The position numbers and the translations under genes are program-made. Below are positions 1 through 8,600 of a stretch of DNA of 64,000 nucleotides, in pieces. Each line of letters opens with the position of its first letter. Within the stretch, counting starts at the first letter, position 1. Source of the DNA: Sphingomonas sp. PAMC 26621 (GTDB lineage: Bacteria; Pseudomonadota; Alphaproteobacteria; Sphingomonadales; Sphingomonadaceae). Under the pieces are notes generated by a model, which saw only the letters and a program-made list of their open reading frames with translations, had not been told where the DNA came from and searched no databases. The stretch is from contig NZ_AIDW01000003.1 of NCBI RefSeq assembly GCF_000251145.1, positions 180,552 to 244,551 of the forward strand, written 5' to 3'.

Positions 1-496
1 CGCCGTACAGCGCCGCGATCCGCCCGCCGCCGCCGAAGCCCGCGCGTTCGTCCTCGGCGCGGACCAGCGCGATGAAGCCCAGATAGACGAAGAACAGCAG
101 CAGCATCGAGGTCAGCCGCCCGTCCCATTGCCACCACGTCCCCCAGGTCGGGCGGCCCCAAATCGATCCGGTCGCGAGGCACAAGGCAGCGAAGGTTGCA
201 CCTGGCAGCGCGATCGCGCGCGCCGCGATCATCGCGAGCGGATGGCGCCACACAAGAAAAACCAACGAAGACAAGGCGATACCGCTCCACCCCCCCATGC
301 CGAGCCACGCGGTCGGGACATGGATATAGAGGATCCGGACGCTGTCCTTCTGGAGATAATCGGGCGGGGTCTGGGTCAGCCCGGCCCAGCCGCCGAACAG
401 GATCAGCGCGACGCCCGCCCAGAACAGCACCGGCGTCAACGGCCGCGCGATCGCAAGGAAGCGCGCGGGGTTCGCAAGGGCGTGAAGGCTAGGCAC
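1..496 (-). CDS. ccmC: Heme exporter/cytochrome c maturation protein CcmC (C-terminus outside window)
   Basis: CcmC is an inner-membrane protein that presents heme to the periplasmic chaperone CcmE during c-type cytochrome maturation. About 165 codons are visible, reading leftward off the window edge, so the stop codon is missing. The visible part contains hydrophobic helices and the family's tryptophan-rich signature (GRPTWGTWWQWDGRLTSML, about residues 119-137), which matches the WWxWD heme-handling motif. The GTG at 496 was chosen because the following residues (VPSLHALANPARF) resemble the usual amino terminus. Another in-frame GTG lies at 532. Neither has a strong ribosome binding site. 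The rest of the ccm cluster is presumably to the left. Family assignment is firm; the start is uncertain. Confidence 0.9.
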   Translation of the reverse strand, partial: MPSLHALANPARFLAIARPLTPVLFWAGVALILFGGWAGLTQTPPDYLQKDSVRILYIHVPTAWLGMGGWSGIALSSLVFLVWRHPLAMIAARAIALPGATFAALCLATGSIWGRPTWGTWWQWDGRLTSMLLLFFVYLGFIALVRAEDERAGFGGGGRIAALYG

Positions 497-555
497 GGGG
501 CGAGGATACGCAGGATCGGCGCGCGAATCCACAGCGGATCGCGCCACCCGCCACG

Positions 556-1065
556 CTATTCCGCCGCGCGGGCGGTCGCCTCGCCGCCCTCGGGTTCAGC
601 CGCGTTGACGTCCTCGGGCAAGGCCCATAGCAGATCGTGCTTGGTGAGCGTCCGCCCGTCCCACGAGCGCACCTCGATCGGCCCGATCGGGCGCCGGTCG
701 CGCGCGTCGACCAGCACCGGCGAGGCGCGGAACCCCGTCTCCCACCGCTCCCCCCATTGCCGCAGCGCGAGCATGGTCGGCAGCAGCGCCGCGCCCTTGT
801 CGGTCAATTGATAGTGGATCTTGCGCCGGTCCTTGGCGATCGCGTCGCGCGTCAGGATGCCGTGCTCGACCAGCCGTCCCAGCCGGTTGGCGAGGATGTT
901 GCGCGCGATTCCGAGTTCGGACTGGAATTCCTCGAAGTGATGCAGCCCGTTGAAGGCGGCGCGCAAAATCATGAAGCTCCAGCGCTCGCCCATCGCCTCC
1001 AGCGCGGCGGGCAGGCTGCAATTGACCAGTTGTTCGCGCAGCGGTTCGCGCAGTTTTTCGTCCAT
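556..1065 (-). CDS. HxlR-family winged-helix transcriptional regulator
   Basis: This is a DNA-binding regulator of the HxlR (MarR-like) family, 169 residues. The winged-helix domain occupies about residues 10-105. Its family features are a cysteine near the amino terminus (NCSLPAALEAMGERWSFMIL), the recognition segment IARNILANRLGRLVEHGIL and the wing (YQLTDKGAALLPTMLALRQWG). HxlR proteins usually run 100-120 residues, so about 60 carboxy-terminal residues are an extension of unknown role. GAGGA lies 3 bases before the ATG. It is transcribed away from the secreted-protein gene at 1195, and the gap between them holds two TTGCAA-type palindromes that could be its operators. The ligand or signal cannot be inferred. 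Confidence 0.9.
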   Translation of the reverse strand: MDEKLREPLREQLVNCSLPAALEAMGERWSFMILRAAFNGLHHFEEFQSELGIARNILANRLGRLVEHGILTRDAIAKDRRKIHYQLTDKGAALLPTMLALRQWGERWETGFRASPVLVDARDRRPIGPIEVRSWDGRTLTKHDLLWALPEDVNAAEPEGGEATARAAE

Positions 1066-1131
1066 GATTCCTCATCGTATCGCATTTTGACGGCGCAGGG
1101 AAACCATGTGCGCAGCGCCACCGTATTTTCA

Positions 1132-1174
1132 GTTGCAAGTCGCAACCTACTTTGCTAATTGTTGCATTGCAAAC
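1132..1174. promoter_or_regulatory. Two TTGCAA-type palindromes in a divergent regulator region
   Basis: The gap between the divergent HxlR-type gene and the secreted-protein gene contains GTTGCAAGTCGCAAC (1132-1146, arms GTTGC/GCAAC) and GTTGCATTGCAAAC (1161-1174, core TTGCA-T-TGCAA). The two sites share half-site sequence and are 14 bases apart. Paired similar palindromes next to a winged-helix gene suggest operators used for autoregulation and for control of the divergent gene. This is inference from position and symmetry only. Confidence 0.4.
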
Positions 1175-1194
1175 TCATTGCTGGAGTCGTTCCG

Positions 1195-1512
1195 ATGATC
1201 TCGTTTCCACGCGCGGCTGCGCCTTTTCTGGCGTCCGCCCTCGTCTTGACGCCAGTCGCGGCCCAGGCCGCCGACACCGGCCCCTATTATGTCGCCACCC
1301 CCGCTGCTGCACCTGCACAACAGACGCTGATCACCAGCGGCACCGTGTGGAAGTGGCGCGACACCGTGTTCACCGCGAGCAAGAGCGGGCAGCGCGAGTT
1401 CATCATGTGCGAACTGGTCGCGCAGCGTGCGGGCAAGCTCACCGCCTTCACCGCGGGCGGCAAGCCGTTCGACGACGACGCGCTGGCCAAGTGCAACGCG
1501 CGCGCGAAGTGA
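1195..1512 (+). CDS. Small secreted protein of unknown function (possibly CC_3515 family)
   Basis: A 105-residue protein with a clear Sec signal peptide: a short amino terminus, a hydrophobic stretch (AAPFLASALVLTPVAAQA) and likely cleavage before ADTGPYY, so a mature periplasmic protein of about 80 residues. The mature part contains two cysteines (CELVAQRAG and the final KCNARAK) that could form a disulfide. ATG 1195 was chosen over an upstream in-frame TTG at 1159 because GGAG sits 9 bases before it and the signal peptide starts there. It resembles a small sphingomonad/caulobacterial family I recall as CC_3515; this is recollection, not a search. It is divergent from the HxlR regulator and followed by a strong terminator. 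Confidence 0.75.
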   Translation: MISFPRAAAPFLASALVLTPVAAQAADTGPYYVATPAAAPAQQTLITSGTVWKWRDTVFTASKSGQREFIMCELVAQRAGKLTAFTAGGKPFDDDALAKCNARAK

Positions 1513-1561
1513 TCCGCTGACACGATCCGCCCTCCGGTATCCTCTCCCCGAGGACCTTTCC

Positions 1562-1596
1562 CCCCGCCGACGCCCCGCGCGTCGGCGGGGTTTTTT
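1562..1596 (+). terminator. Rho-independent terminator after the small secreted protein gene
   Basis: A perfect 12-bp GC-rich stem (CCCCGCCGACGC, 1562-1573, with GCGTCGGCGGGG, 1579-1590) with a 5-base loop is followed at once by six T residues. It lies 50 bases after the stop at 1512 and before rsh, so it should separate the two units. It is the only textbook intrinsic terminator I found in the window. Confidence 0.92.
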
Positions 1597-1653
1597 CGGT
1601 TTGTTGCGCAAACAGGTTGCAAATCAAACCCTCACGACGCCATCTTGATCCAG

Positions 1654-3744
1654 ATGTTGCGTCAGTATGAACTTGTCGATCGCGTCCTGGACTACGATCC
1701 CACGGCAAACGAAGCCCTGCTCAATCGTGCTTATGTGTTTTCGATGCAGGCACATGGCAGCCAGAAGCGGGCGAACGGCGACCCTTATTTCAGCCACCCG
1801 ATCGAAGTCGCCGGGATCCTGACCGACCTCCACCTCGACGACGAGACGATCGCGACGGCGATTCTCCACGACACGATCGAGGATACGGTCGCGACGCCCG
1901 AGGAGATCACCCGGCTGTTCGGGGCGAATGTCGCGCGGCTGATCGACGGCGTCACCAAGCTGTCGAAGATCGAGGCGCAGACCGAGAACGAGCGCGCCGC
2001 CGAGAACCTCCGCAAGTTCCTGCTCGCGATGTCGGACGACATTCGCGTGCTGCTGGTCAAGCTCGCCGACCGGCTGCACAACATGCGGACGCTGCATTTC
2101 ATCAAGAACCCCGACAAGCGCAAACGCATCGCGCGGGAAACGATGGATATCTACGCCCCGCTCGCCGAGCGGATCGGCATGTACGAGTTCATGAAGGAGA
2201 TGCAGACGCTCGCCTTCGCACAGCTCGAACCCGAGGCGTATGAATCGATCGTCCGGCGCCTCGCGCAGCTCAAGGAGGGCGGCGGCGACCGGATCGCCAA
2301 GATCGGCTCGGGGCTGAAACTGCTGCTGTCGCGCCACGGGCTCGAGGCGGATATCTCGGGACGCGAGAAACACCCCTATTCGATCTGGAAGAAGATGGCC
2401 GAACGGCACATCAGCTTCGAGCAGTTGAGCGACATCATGGCGTTCCGCGCGATCGTGCCGAGCGAGGAGGCGTGTTACGAGGCGCTCGGCGTCATCCACC
2501 GGCGCTGGCCGATGGTGCCGGGACGGTTCAAGGACTACATCTCGACCCCGAAGCGCAACGGCTATCGGTCGCTCCACACCACGATCATCCACGCCGACAA
2601 TACCCGCGTCGAAATCCAGATCCGCACCCGCGCGATGCACGAGGAAGCCGAGCTCGGGCTCGCCGCGCACTGGGCGTACAAGCAGGACAAGGTCCGCCCC
2701 GACACGCAGCACAGCTGGATCACCGACCTCGTCGAGATCCTCGACAATGCCGAGAGCCCCGAGGAGCTGCTCGAGCATACTCGCATGGCGATGTACCAGG
2801 ACCGGATCTTCGCGTTCACCCCCAAGGGCGAGCTGCACCAGTTGCCCAAGGGCGCGACCCCGATCGACTTCGCGTACGCGGTCCACACCGATCTCGGCGA
2901 TCAGTCGGTCGGCGCGAAGATCAACGGGCGAGTCGTGCCGCTGCGCACCCCGATCGAGAATGGCGACCAGGTCCAGATCCTGCGGTCGAAGGCGCAGGAG
3001 CCGCAGCCCAACTGGCTCAACTTCGCGATCACCGGCAAGGCGCGCGCCGCGATCCGCCGGCACCTGCGGCAGAAGGAGCGGATCGAGACGCAGGCGCTCG
3101 GGCGGAAGATGTACGACGAACTCGTCTCGCGGCTCCCTGCGCCCTTGTCGGGCGAGGCGCAGGCGATGGCGCTGCAACGGTTGAAGGTGGCGGACGAGGC
3201 CGCGTTGCTCGAGGCGATCGCGCGCCGCCGGATTCCCGATGCGGCGGTGATGGAGGCGTTGATGCCGGGCTCGGCGGGGACCGACGCGTTGCGCGACCTG
3301 CCGCCGCAATCGAGCGCGATCTCGATCCTCGGGCTCACCCCCGGGGTCGCGTTCGATCTCGCCGAATGCTGCCACCCGGTGCCGGGCGACCGGATCGTCG
3401 GCCTGCGCCGCCCCGATGTCGGGATCGAGGTCCATGCGATCGACTGCGACCTGCTGAGCGACGCGGACGATGCCGACTGGGTCGACCTGTCATGGGGCGA
3501 CAAGTCCGAGGGCGCGACCGGGCGGATTTCGGTCGAGGTCAAGAACGAACCGGGCGCGCTCGGGACGATCGCGACGATCATCGGCGCGCAGAAGGCGAAC
3601 ATCGTCAACCTGCGGCTCGACAATCGCGATACCGGTTTCCACACCAACACGATCGACGTCGAGGTGCATGACGTGCACCATCTGATGCGCGTGATCGGCG
3701 CATTGCGCGCCGCGGACGCGGTGAGCGGGGTCACGCGGGTCTAG
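1654..3744 (+). CDS. rsh: Bifunctional (p)ppGpp synthetase/hydrolase (RSH)
   Basis: This is the stringent-response enzyme that makes and degrades the alarmone (p)ppGpp. The protein has 696 residues with the full RSH layout. The HD hydrolase domain (about 20-180) contains the metal/catalytic HDTIED motif at residue 72, so hydrolase activity is expected. The synthetase domain (about 230-345) contains GREKHPYSIWKK and RFKDYISTPKRNGYRSLH. The RxKD form of that last motif is the one found in bifunctional enzymes rather than in synthetase-only RelA. A TGS domain (about 380-445) and a carboxy-terminal ACT domain (about 625-696) follow. The start was set at ATG 1654; an in-frame TTG nine bases upstream is a weaker option. 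No second RSH is visible. It stands alone between a terminator and a paired-hairpin repeat. Confidence 0.97.
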   Translation: MLRQYELVDRVLDYDPTANEALLNRAYVFSMQAHGSQKRANGDPYFSHPIEVAGILTDLHLDDETIATAILHDTIEDTVATPEEITRLFGANVARLIDGVTKLSKIEAQTENERAAENLRKFLLAMSDDIRVLLVKLADRLHNMRTLHFIKNPDKRKRIARETMDIYAPLAERIGMYEFMKEMQTLAFAQLEPEAYESIVRRLAQLKEGGGDRIAKIGSGLKLLLSRHGLEADISGREKHPYSIWKKMAERHISFEQLSDIMAFRAIVPSEEACYEALGVIHRRWPMVPGRFKDYISTPKRNGYRSLHTTIIHADNTRVEIQIRTRAMHEEAELGLAAHWAYKQDKVRPDTQHSWITDLVEILDNAESPEELLEHTRMAMYQDRIFAFTPKGELHQLPKGATPIDFAYAVHTDLGDQSVGAKINGRVVPLRTPIENGDQVQILRSKAQEPQPNWLNFAITGKARAAIRRHLRQKERIETQALGRKMYDELVSRLPAPLSGEAQAMALQRLKVADEAALLEAIARRRIPDAAVMEALMPGSAGTDALRDLPPQSSAISILGLTPGVAFDLAECCHPVPGDRIVGLRRPDVGIEVHAIDCDLLSDADDADWVDLSWGDKSEGATGRISVEVKNEPGALGTIATIIGAQKANIVNLRLDNRDTGFHTNTIDVEVHDVHHLMRVIGALRAADAVSGVTRV

Positions 3745-3787
3745 GATTGCGCGGTCGGTTCGTTGCTGGCGGTGTTCTATTTCCGCC

Positions 3788-3878
3788 GTCACCCTGAACT
3801 CGTTTCAGGGTCTACCGCTTCACAAGCCCGGCCCGTGCCCGTTGCGTGGTGGATGCTGAAACAAGTTCAGCATGACGG
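3788..3878. repeat. Paired-hairpin intergenic repeat, family A, copy 1
   Basis: The element has two small hairpins facing each other across about 42 bases. The left is CCCTGAA-CTCGT-TTCAGGG (3792-3810) and the right is ATGCTGAA-ACAAG-TTCAGCAT (3853-3873), with GTCA and TGACGG at the outer edges. Its centre, read on the minus strand, matches the centres of copies 2 and 3 (CCACC...GCAACGGGC), so this copy is inverted relative to them. It lies between rsh and the broken SDR gene. No coding potential was recognised. Confidence 0.85.
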
Positions 3879-3968
3879 CGCGTGAGGAGTTTGGAGCCGC
3901 AGCGGCGGCCTTCTCATACTCACCCGTCACCCTCCAGCGGAGGAGTCATTCGCTGAACCAAAAGATGT

Positions 3969-5006
3969 ATGGCTCGTTCCCAACCCGACGACGGCGACGG
4001 GACAATGGCGATGGACAGTGGAACTTCACGGCGGGGCGTGCTCGGCGCCGCGGCGATCGGGATCGGCGGGCTGGCGGCGGCGCAGGGCGTCGGTGCGCAA
4101 GGCACCCCGGCCAGCCAGGGTGCATCCCCGCTGCGCGACCCGCGGACCAAATACACCAACGCGCCCTTTTCCCGAGCAGCATCAGCCGTGGCCCGGGCTC
4201 CAGTCCAAGATGAACCCGAAGCCCGACTGCGGCGAACGCAGTTATCGCGGCTCCGGCAAGCTGACCGGGCGCAAGGCGCTGATCACCGGCGCAGATTCGG
4301 GTATCGGCCGTGCCGTAGCGATCGCCTTTGCGCGCGAGGGCGCCGACGTCGCGATCAACTATCACCCCGATGAGGAACCCGACGCGCGCGAAGTGGTCGA
4401 CCTGATCCGCCAGGCCGGGCGCAAGGCGGTTGCGATCCCGCGCGACCTGCGGACGCTGGAAGGGTGCGAGGCGATCGTCGCGGCGGCGCGGAAAGGACTC
4501 GGCGGGATCGACCTGCTCGTCAACAACGCGGCTTACCAGCAGTCGAAGGAGGACATCTTCGCGATCAGCGACGAACAGATGGTCCGTACGTTCGAGACGA
4601 ACATCTTTGCCTATTTCCGCATCGCCAAGGCGGTGGCGAAGGATATGCCGGCGGGATCGGTGATCCTCAACACCGGCTCGGTCAATTCCTACGATCGGGG
4701 ATCGAGCTGCTCGATTACGCCTCGACCAAGGGCGCGATCCTGATCTTCACCAAGGGGCTCGCCAAGCAGCTCGCCAAGCGCGGGATTCGCGTCAACATGA
4801 TCGCGCCGGGGCCGATCTGGACGCCGCTGCAGGTCGCGGGCGGGCAGTTGCCGGGGCAGATGGGCGAGTTCGGACAGGATACCCCGCTGGGCCGCGCCGG
4901 GCAGCCGGCCGAGCTTGCGCCGCTCTACGTAATGCTCGCGTCGGACGAGACGAGCTTCTCGACCGGCACTGCCGTCGGCGCGCATGGCGGCAAGGGGAGC
5001 CCGTAA
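3969..5006 (+). pseudogene. Tat-exported SDR-family oxidoreductase, interrupted by two frameshifts
   Basis: Three reading frames together give one short-chain dehydrogenase of about 345 residues. The first frame has a twin-arginine signal (SRRGVLGAAAIGIGG) and a linker (RTKYTNAPF). At TTTT (4167-4170) the sequence must skip one base to continue as PEQHQPWPGLQSKMNPKPDCG and the Rossmann motif TGADSGIGRAVA, with NNAA and the catalytic-serine region NTGSVNSYD. Near 4694-4700 a base appears to be missing; restoring it gives [11 protein letters not shown] with the catalytic Tyr and Lys, and the carboxy terminus. The second break falls between the catalytic Ser and Tyr, so no single frame encodes an active enzyme. 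Either it is a young pseudogene or the assembly has two indel errors. It resembles periplasmic YghA-like SDRs. Confidence 0.85.
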
Positions 5007-5073
5007 GCGTCCTTACCCACGGGCTGCGGCGGAGGACGAAGCACGGCCGTTACGCGCAACAGCCGTTATTTTG

Positions 5074-5158
5074 CCTGACCCTGGACTCCCGCCTTCGCGG
5101 GAGAACAGATGTGGTTCAGCGGAAGTCTCGCTTTCGCCGGAAGACATAAAGGGTCAGG
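5074..5158. repeat. Paired-hairpin intergenic repeat, family D, copy 1
   Basis: A perfect hairpin CTCCCGC-CTTC-GCGGGAG (5086-5103) and a weaker partner in the following bases (CGCTTTCGCCGGAAG) are enclosed by an outer inverted repeat, CCTGACCC (5074-5081) with GGGTCAGG (5151-5158). The right outer arm overlaps the stop codon of the minus-strand DEAD-box gene. The element fills the gap between two convergent genes and could act as a bidirectional transcription end. Confidence 0.75.
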
Positions 5159-6449
5159 CGGCGCGGGCGGCCATCCGCGCGGCGAGCTTTTCTTCCTCGG
5201 TCCAGACCTTGCGCTCGCGCGGCGCCTTCTCAGGCTTGACCTGCTTGACCGGGCCGCCGCCGAGCACCGGCGCGCGCTTGGTCGAGTGGCGCGCCACTTC
5301 GCAATGCCAGGCGTGATCGTCGTGGACGGTCAGCGTCCGCCCTATCTCGCGTTCGACGTCGTGGAGCCACGCGCGCTGCTCGGCATCGCACAGCGTGATC
5401 GCGAAACCGCTGCGCCCGGCGCGCCCGGTGCGGCCGATGCGGTGGACATAGCTTTCGGGCAGGCTCGGCAGATCGTGGTTGAACACGTGCGTCACCGTGT
5501 CGACGTCGATCCCGCGCGCGGCGATGTCGGTCGCGACGAGCACCTGCACCGTGCCCGCGCGGAACGCATCGAGCGCGCGTTCGCGCTGGCCCTGCGACTT
5601 GTTGCCGTGGAGCGCCTCGGCGGTGATCCCCGCCTCGGTGATGAACGCGCAGACTTCGTTGGCGATGTTCTTCTGGAGCGTGAAGACGACCGCCTGGCCG
5701 ATCTCGGGGGTCCGCAGCAATTCGAGCAGCGCGGTCTTCTTGTTCGCGGCGTCGAGGAACATCACCGACTGCGCGATCCGGTCGACCGTGGTCGACGGCG
5801 GCGCGATCTCGACGCTGGCGGGGTCGGTCAGTAGGCTTTCGGCGAGCGCGGCGATCGCCTTGGGCATCGTTGCCGAGAACAGCAGCGTGTGGCGGTCCTT
5901 CGGCAGCGTCGCGACGAGGCGTTCGATCGGCTTGGCGAAGCCCATGTCGAGCATCTGGTCCGCCTCGTCGAGCACCAGCGCCTCGAGCGCGGACAGGTCG
6001 CACAGCCCCTGATCGACCAGGTCGAGCAAGCGCCCGGGTGCCGCGACGAGGATGTCGACCCCGGCGTCGAGCGCCGCGACCTGATGGAACTGGCTGACGC
6101 CGCCGAAGATGGTGGTAACCTTGAGCGACAGGTGCCGACCGAAGCTCTCGAAGCCCGCGGCGATCTGCGACACGAGCTCGCGCGTCGGCGCGAGGACCAG
6201 GATACGCGCGCCGCCCTTGGGGGCCGGGCGGGGGTTCGCGGCGAGGCGGTGGAGCAGCGGGAGCGCGAAGGCGGCGGTCTTGCCGGTGCCGGTCTGCGCC
6301 ATGCCGAGCATGTCGCGGCCCTCGAGCAGCAGCGGGATCGACTGCGCCTGGATCGGGGTCGGGGTGGCATAGCCTTCCTCGGCGAGCGCCTTGAGAATCA
6401 GCGGAGACAAGGCGAGATCGGGGAAGGTCATGGTCATGGTCATGGTCAT
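5154..6449 (-). CDS. DEAD-box ATP-dependent RNA helicase (RhlE-like)
   Basis: This protein should unwind RNA duplexes in ribosome assembly or mRNA turnover. It has 431 residues with all the core motifs: Q-motif (YATPTPIQAQSIPLLL), Walker A (AQTGTGKT), PTREL, the DEAD box (VLDEADQMLDMGF), SAT (LFSATMPK), and in the second RecA domain VVFTLQKN, ATDIAARGIDV and HRIGRTGRAG. A short basic tail (KQVKPEKAPRERK) may bind RNA. The start is in a six-base repeat that offers four ATGs in series (MTMTMTMTF). The first was chosen because GGAGG lies 10 bases before it; the later ones are too far. Which DEAD-box subgroup it belongs to cannot be settled by eye. Confidence 0.95.
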   Translation of the reverse strand: MTMTMTMTFPDLALSPLILKALAEEGYATPTPIQAQSIPLLLEGRDMLGMAQTGTGKTAAFALPLLHRLAANPRPAPKGGARILVLAPTRELVSQIAAGFESFGRHLSLKVTTIFGGVSQFHQVAALDAGVDILVAAPGRLLDLVDQGLCDLSALEALVLDEADQMLDMGFAKPIERLVATLPKDRHTLLFSATMPKAIAALAESLLTDPASVEIAPPSTTVDRIAQSVMFLDAANKKTALLELLRTPEIGQAVVFTLQKNIANEVCAFITEAGITAEALHGNKSQGQRERALDAFRAGTVQVLVATDIAARGIDVDTVTHVFNHDLPSLPESYVHRIGRTGRAGRSGFAITLCDAEQRAWLHDVEREIGRTLTVHDDHAWHCEVARHSTKRAPVLGGGPVKQVKPEKAPRERKVWTEEEKLAARMAARAA

Positions 6450-6453
6450 GGTC
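6426..6453. repeat. Hexanucleotide tandem repeat across a start codon
   Basis: GGTCAT is repeated four times plus a partial copy. Read on the minus strand it encodes Met-Thr four times at the very start of the DEAD-box helicase. Because the unit is six bases, copy-number change would add or remove Met-Thr pairs and move the ribosome-binding-site spacing without breaking the frame. Confidence 0.9.
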
Positions 6454-6643
6454 GCGGCGCCTCCAGCGCTGAGCAAGGCTGCGCCTGAACGGGCTTAGCG
6501 TAAGAGCGCGGGCACGTAGGTTTTATGCTGCACTGCGTCAATGTCGAAAGCGGTCGGTTTCGACCGATGGCCCCGCCGCCCCTTGCCGATCCGATCGGCC
6601 CTGATACGATCCCCGCATCATCGTCACGCGAGAGGACTGCCCC

Positions 6644-8464
6644 TTGGAACGTCGTACTTTTCTCAGCGCGAGCAGCGCGGCTGCCGCGATCGCGCTCGCG
6701 CCCCGCGGCGCTGGCGCCGCCGCCCCGGCGGGCGATGCCGCGCTTAACGCGACCTTCCAGACGATCTTCGAACAGAATGTCCGCGAATCGCCCGAACAGG
6801 CGAGCAGCCTCGGGCTCGACAAGGGCGCGAACGGCGCGCTGAAAAGCCAGCTCGACGCGCGCACTGCGGCGGAGCGGACCGACGCGCTCGTGCGGACCCG
6901 CAAGGCGATTGCCGCGGTGCAGGCGGTGCCCGTCGCGGGCCTGTCGCGCAGCGGCAAGCTCAACCGCGAGGTCGTGCTCTATTCGCTGACGCAGCGGACC
7001 GTCGGCCCCGAGAAGTTCGGGCTTGGCTCGCCCAACCGGCCCTATGTGTTGTCGCAACAATCGGGGGCCTATTTCGAGATCCCGGATTTCCTCAACAGCA
7101 CCCACACGATCGTCACCGCCGCCGATGCCGACGCCTATTGCGCGCGCGTCGATGCGTTCGCGACCGCGCTCGACCAGGACAGCGCGCTGCAGCGGAGCGA
7201 GGCCGCGCGCGGGATCGTCGCGCCCGATTTCCTGCTCGACCTGACGCTCGGCCAGCTTGCGAAGCTGCGCGCGCCCGCCCCCGCCGACAGCTCGATCGTG
7301 TCCTCGGTCGCGACGCGCGCCAAAGCGCGCGGTCTCTCCGGCGACTGGGACAAGCGCACCGCCGCGAGCCTCAACGACAGGGTCTACCCAGCGCTCGACC
7401 GGCAGATCGCGCTGGTCAAGACGCTCCGTGCAAACGCGCGCAGCACCGCCGGGATCGCGCCGCTCCCGCGCGGGAGCGAGATCTACGCCGCCGCGCTGGC
7501 TGCGGCGACGACGACCAGCTTCACCCCGGACGAAGTTCACAAGATCGGGCTCGAGCAGGTCGCGGACCTCAGCACCCAGCTCGATGCCTTGCTCAAGACG
7601 CAGGGACTGACGCAAGGCTCGACCGGCGCGCGGCTGACCGCGCTTAACCAGCGGCCCGAGCAGCTTTATCCCGATAGCGCGGCGGGCCGCGCCGAGCTGA
7701 TCGCGGGGCTCAACACCGGGGTCGCCGCGATGCAGGCGAAGCTCGGGCAGGCGTTCCTCAACCCGCCGTCCGCCCCGCTCGACATCCGTTCGGTCCCGGT
7801 CGAGATCCAGGACGGCGCGCCCAACGGCTATTACAAGCGCGCCGCGCTCGATGGCTCGCGCCCGGCGATCTACTTCATCAACCTGAAGAATATCGAGAAC
7901 TGGCCGAAATACACGCTCCCCTCGCTGAGCTATCACGAGGGCGTGCCGGGGCATCACCTCCAGCTCAGCCTCGTCGCCGCACTCGACATGCCGGTGCTGC
8001 GCAAGCTCGGCTTCTTCAGCGCGTACGGCGAAGGCTGGGCGCATTATGCCGAACAGCTTGCCGAACCGCTTGGCGGTTATGCCACGCCGATCGAGCGCGC
8101 GGGCTATATCCAGTCGTTCCTGTTCCGCGCCGCACGGCTGGTGGTCGACACCGGGATCCATTCCAAGGGCTGGAGCCGCGACAAGGCGACCGACTATTTC
8201 GTCGAGGTCGTCGGCTTCACGCGCGGGCGGTCGCAAAGCGAGATCGAGCGCTATTGCGCGATGCCGGGGCAGGCGTGCAGCTACAAGCTCGGGCATCTCA
8301 GCTGGATGCGCGCGCGCGACAAGGCGCAGAAGATCCTGGGCGCGAAGTTCGACCAGAAGCAGTTCCACGAAGTGCTGCGCGACGGACCGGTCCCGCTGAC
8401 GATCCTCGAGCGGCTGAGCGAGGAGCGTGCGCGGGCGCAGCTTGCGGGGACGCCGATCGCGTAA
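6644..8464 (+). CDS. Exported DUF885-family zinc metallopeptidase-like protein
   Basis: A 606-residue exported protein. The amino terminus (MERRTFLSASSAAAAIALAPRG) is a twin-arginine-type signal. The rest matches the DUF885 family: SYHEGVPGHHLQL contains an HExxxxH metal-binding motif, with further acidic and histidine candidates in SAYGEGWAHYAEQL and the late segment GHLSWMRARDKA. DUF885 proteins are treated as uncharacterised zinc peptidases; the substrate is unknown. The start is TTG 6644, because the frame opens into the RR signal and GAGAGGA lies 8 bases upstream. It is divergent from the helicase gene and followed by a paired-hairpin repeat. Confidence 0.88.
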   Translation: MERRTFLSASSAAAAIALAPRGAGAAAPAGDAALNATFQTIFEQNVRESPEQASSLGLDKGANGALKSQLDARTAAERTDALVRTRKAIAAVQAVPVAGLSRSGKLNREVVLYSLTQRTVGPEKFGLGSPNRPYVLSQQSGAYFEIPDFLNSTHTIVTAADADAYCARVDAFATALDQDSALQRSEAARGIVAPDFLLDLTLGQLAKLRAPAPADSSIVSSVATRAKARGLSGDWDKRTAASLNDRVYPALDRQIALVKTLRANARSTAGIAPLPRGSEIYAAALAAATTTSFTPDEVHKIGLEQVADLSTQLDALLKTQGLTQGSTGARLTALNQRPEQLYPDSAAGRAELIAGLNTGVAAMQAKLGQAFLNPPSAPLDIRSVPVEIQDGAPNGYYKRAALDGSRPAIYFINLKNIENWPKYTLPSLSYHEGVPGHHLQLSLVAALDMPVLRKLGFFSAYGEGWAHYAEQLAEPLGGYATPIERAGYIQSFLFRAARLVVDTGIHSKGWSRDKATDYFVEVVGFTRGRSQSEIERYCAMPGQACSYKLGHLSWMRARDKAQKILGAKFDQKQFHEVLRDGPVPLTILERLSEERARAQLAGTPIA

Positions 8465-8495
8465 CGTATACCCTTCGCTTCCCCCATCCAAAACG

Positions 8496-8600
8496 CTTCC
8501 CCGGCGAAGGCCGGGGCCCAGCAGCGAAGGTTTTTGCAACTGTGCGCAGCCTGTGACAATTCAGGTTGCGCTCCTGGGCCCCGGCCTTCGCCGGGGAAGC
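8496..8600. repeat. Paired-hairpin intergenic repeat, family B, copy 1
   Basis: Two perfect GC-rich hairpins, CCCCGGC-GAAG-GCCGGGG (8499-8516) and CCCCGGC-CTTC-GCCGGGG (8579-8596), are inverted copies of each other. They are flanked outside by CTT/AAG and inside by GCCCAG/CTGGGC, and about 60 unrelated bases separate them. The same design recurs at 25450 and 51126. It follows the DUF885 gene. Confidence 0.9.

Noticed and set aside
1624..3435. 603-codon open frame on the minus strand opposite rsh
   Set aside because: It is rich in Arg, Asp and Leu with no motif, and mirrors the codon pattern of rsh, whose domains are complete. Long antisense open frames are expected at this GC content. The same applies to those at 6446-8539, 10901-12946, 22572-24644, 45351-47705 and 61652-63979.
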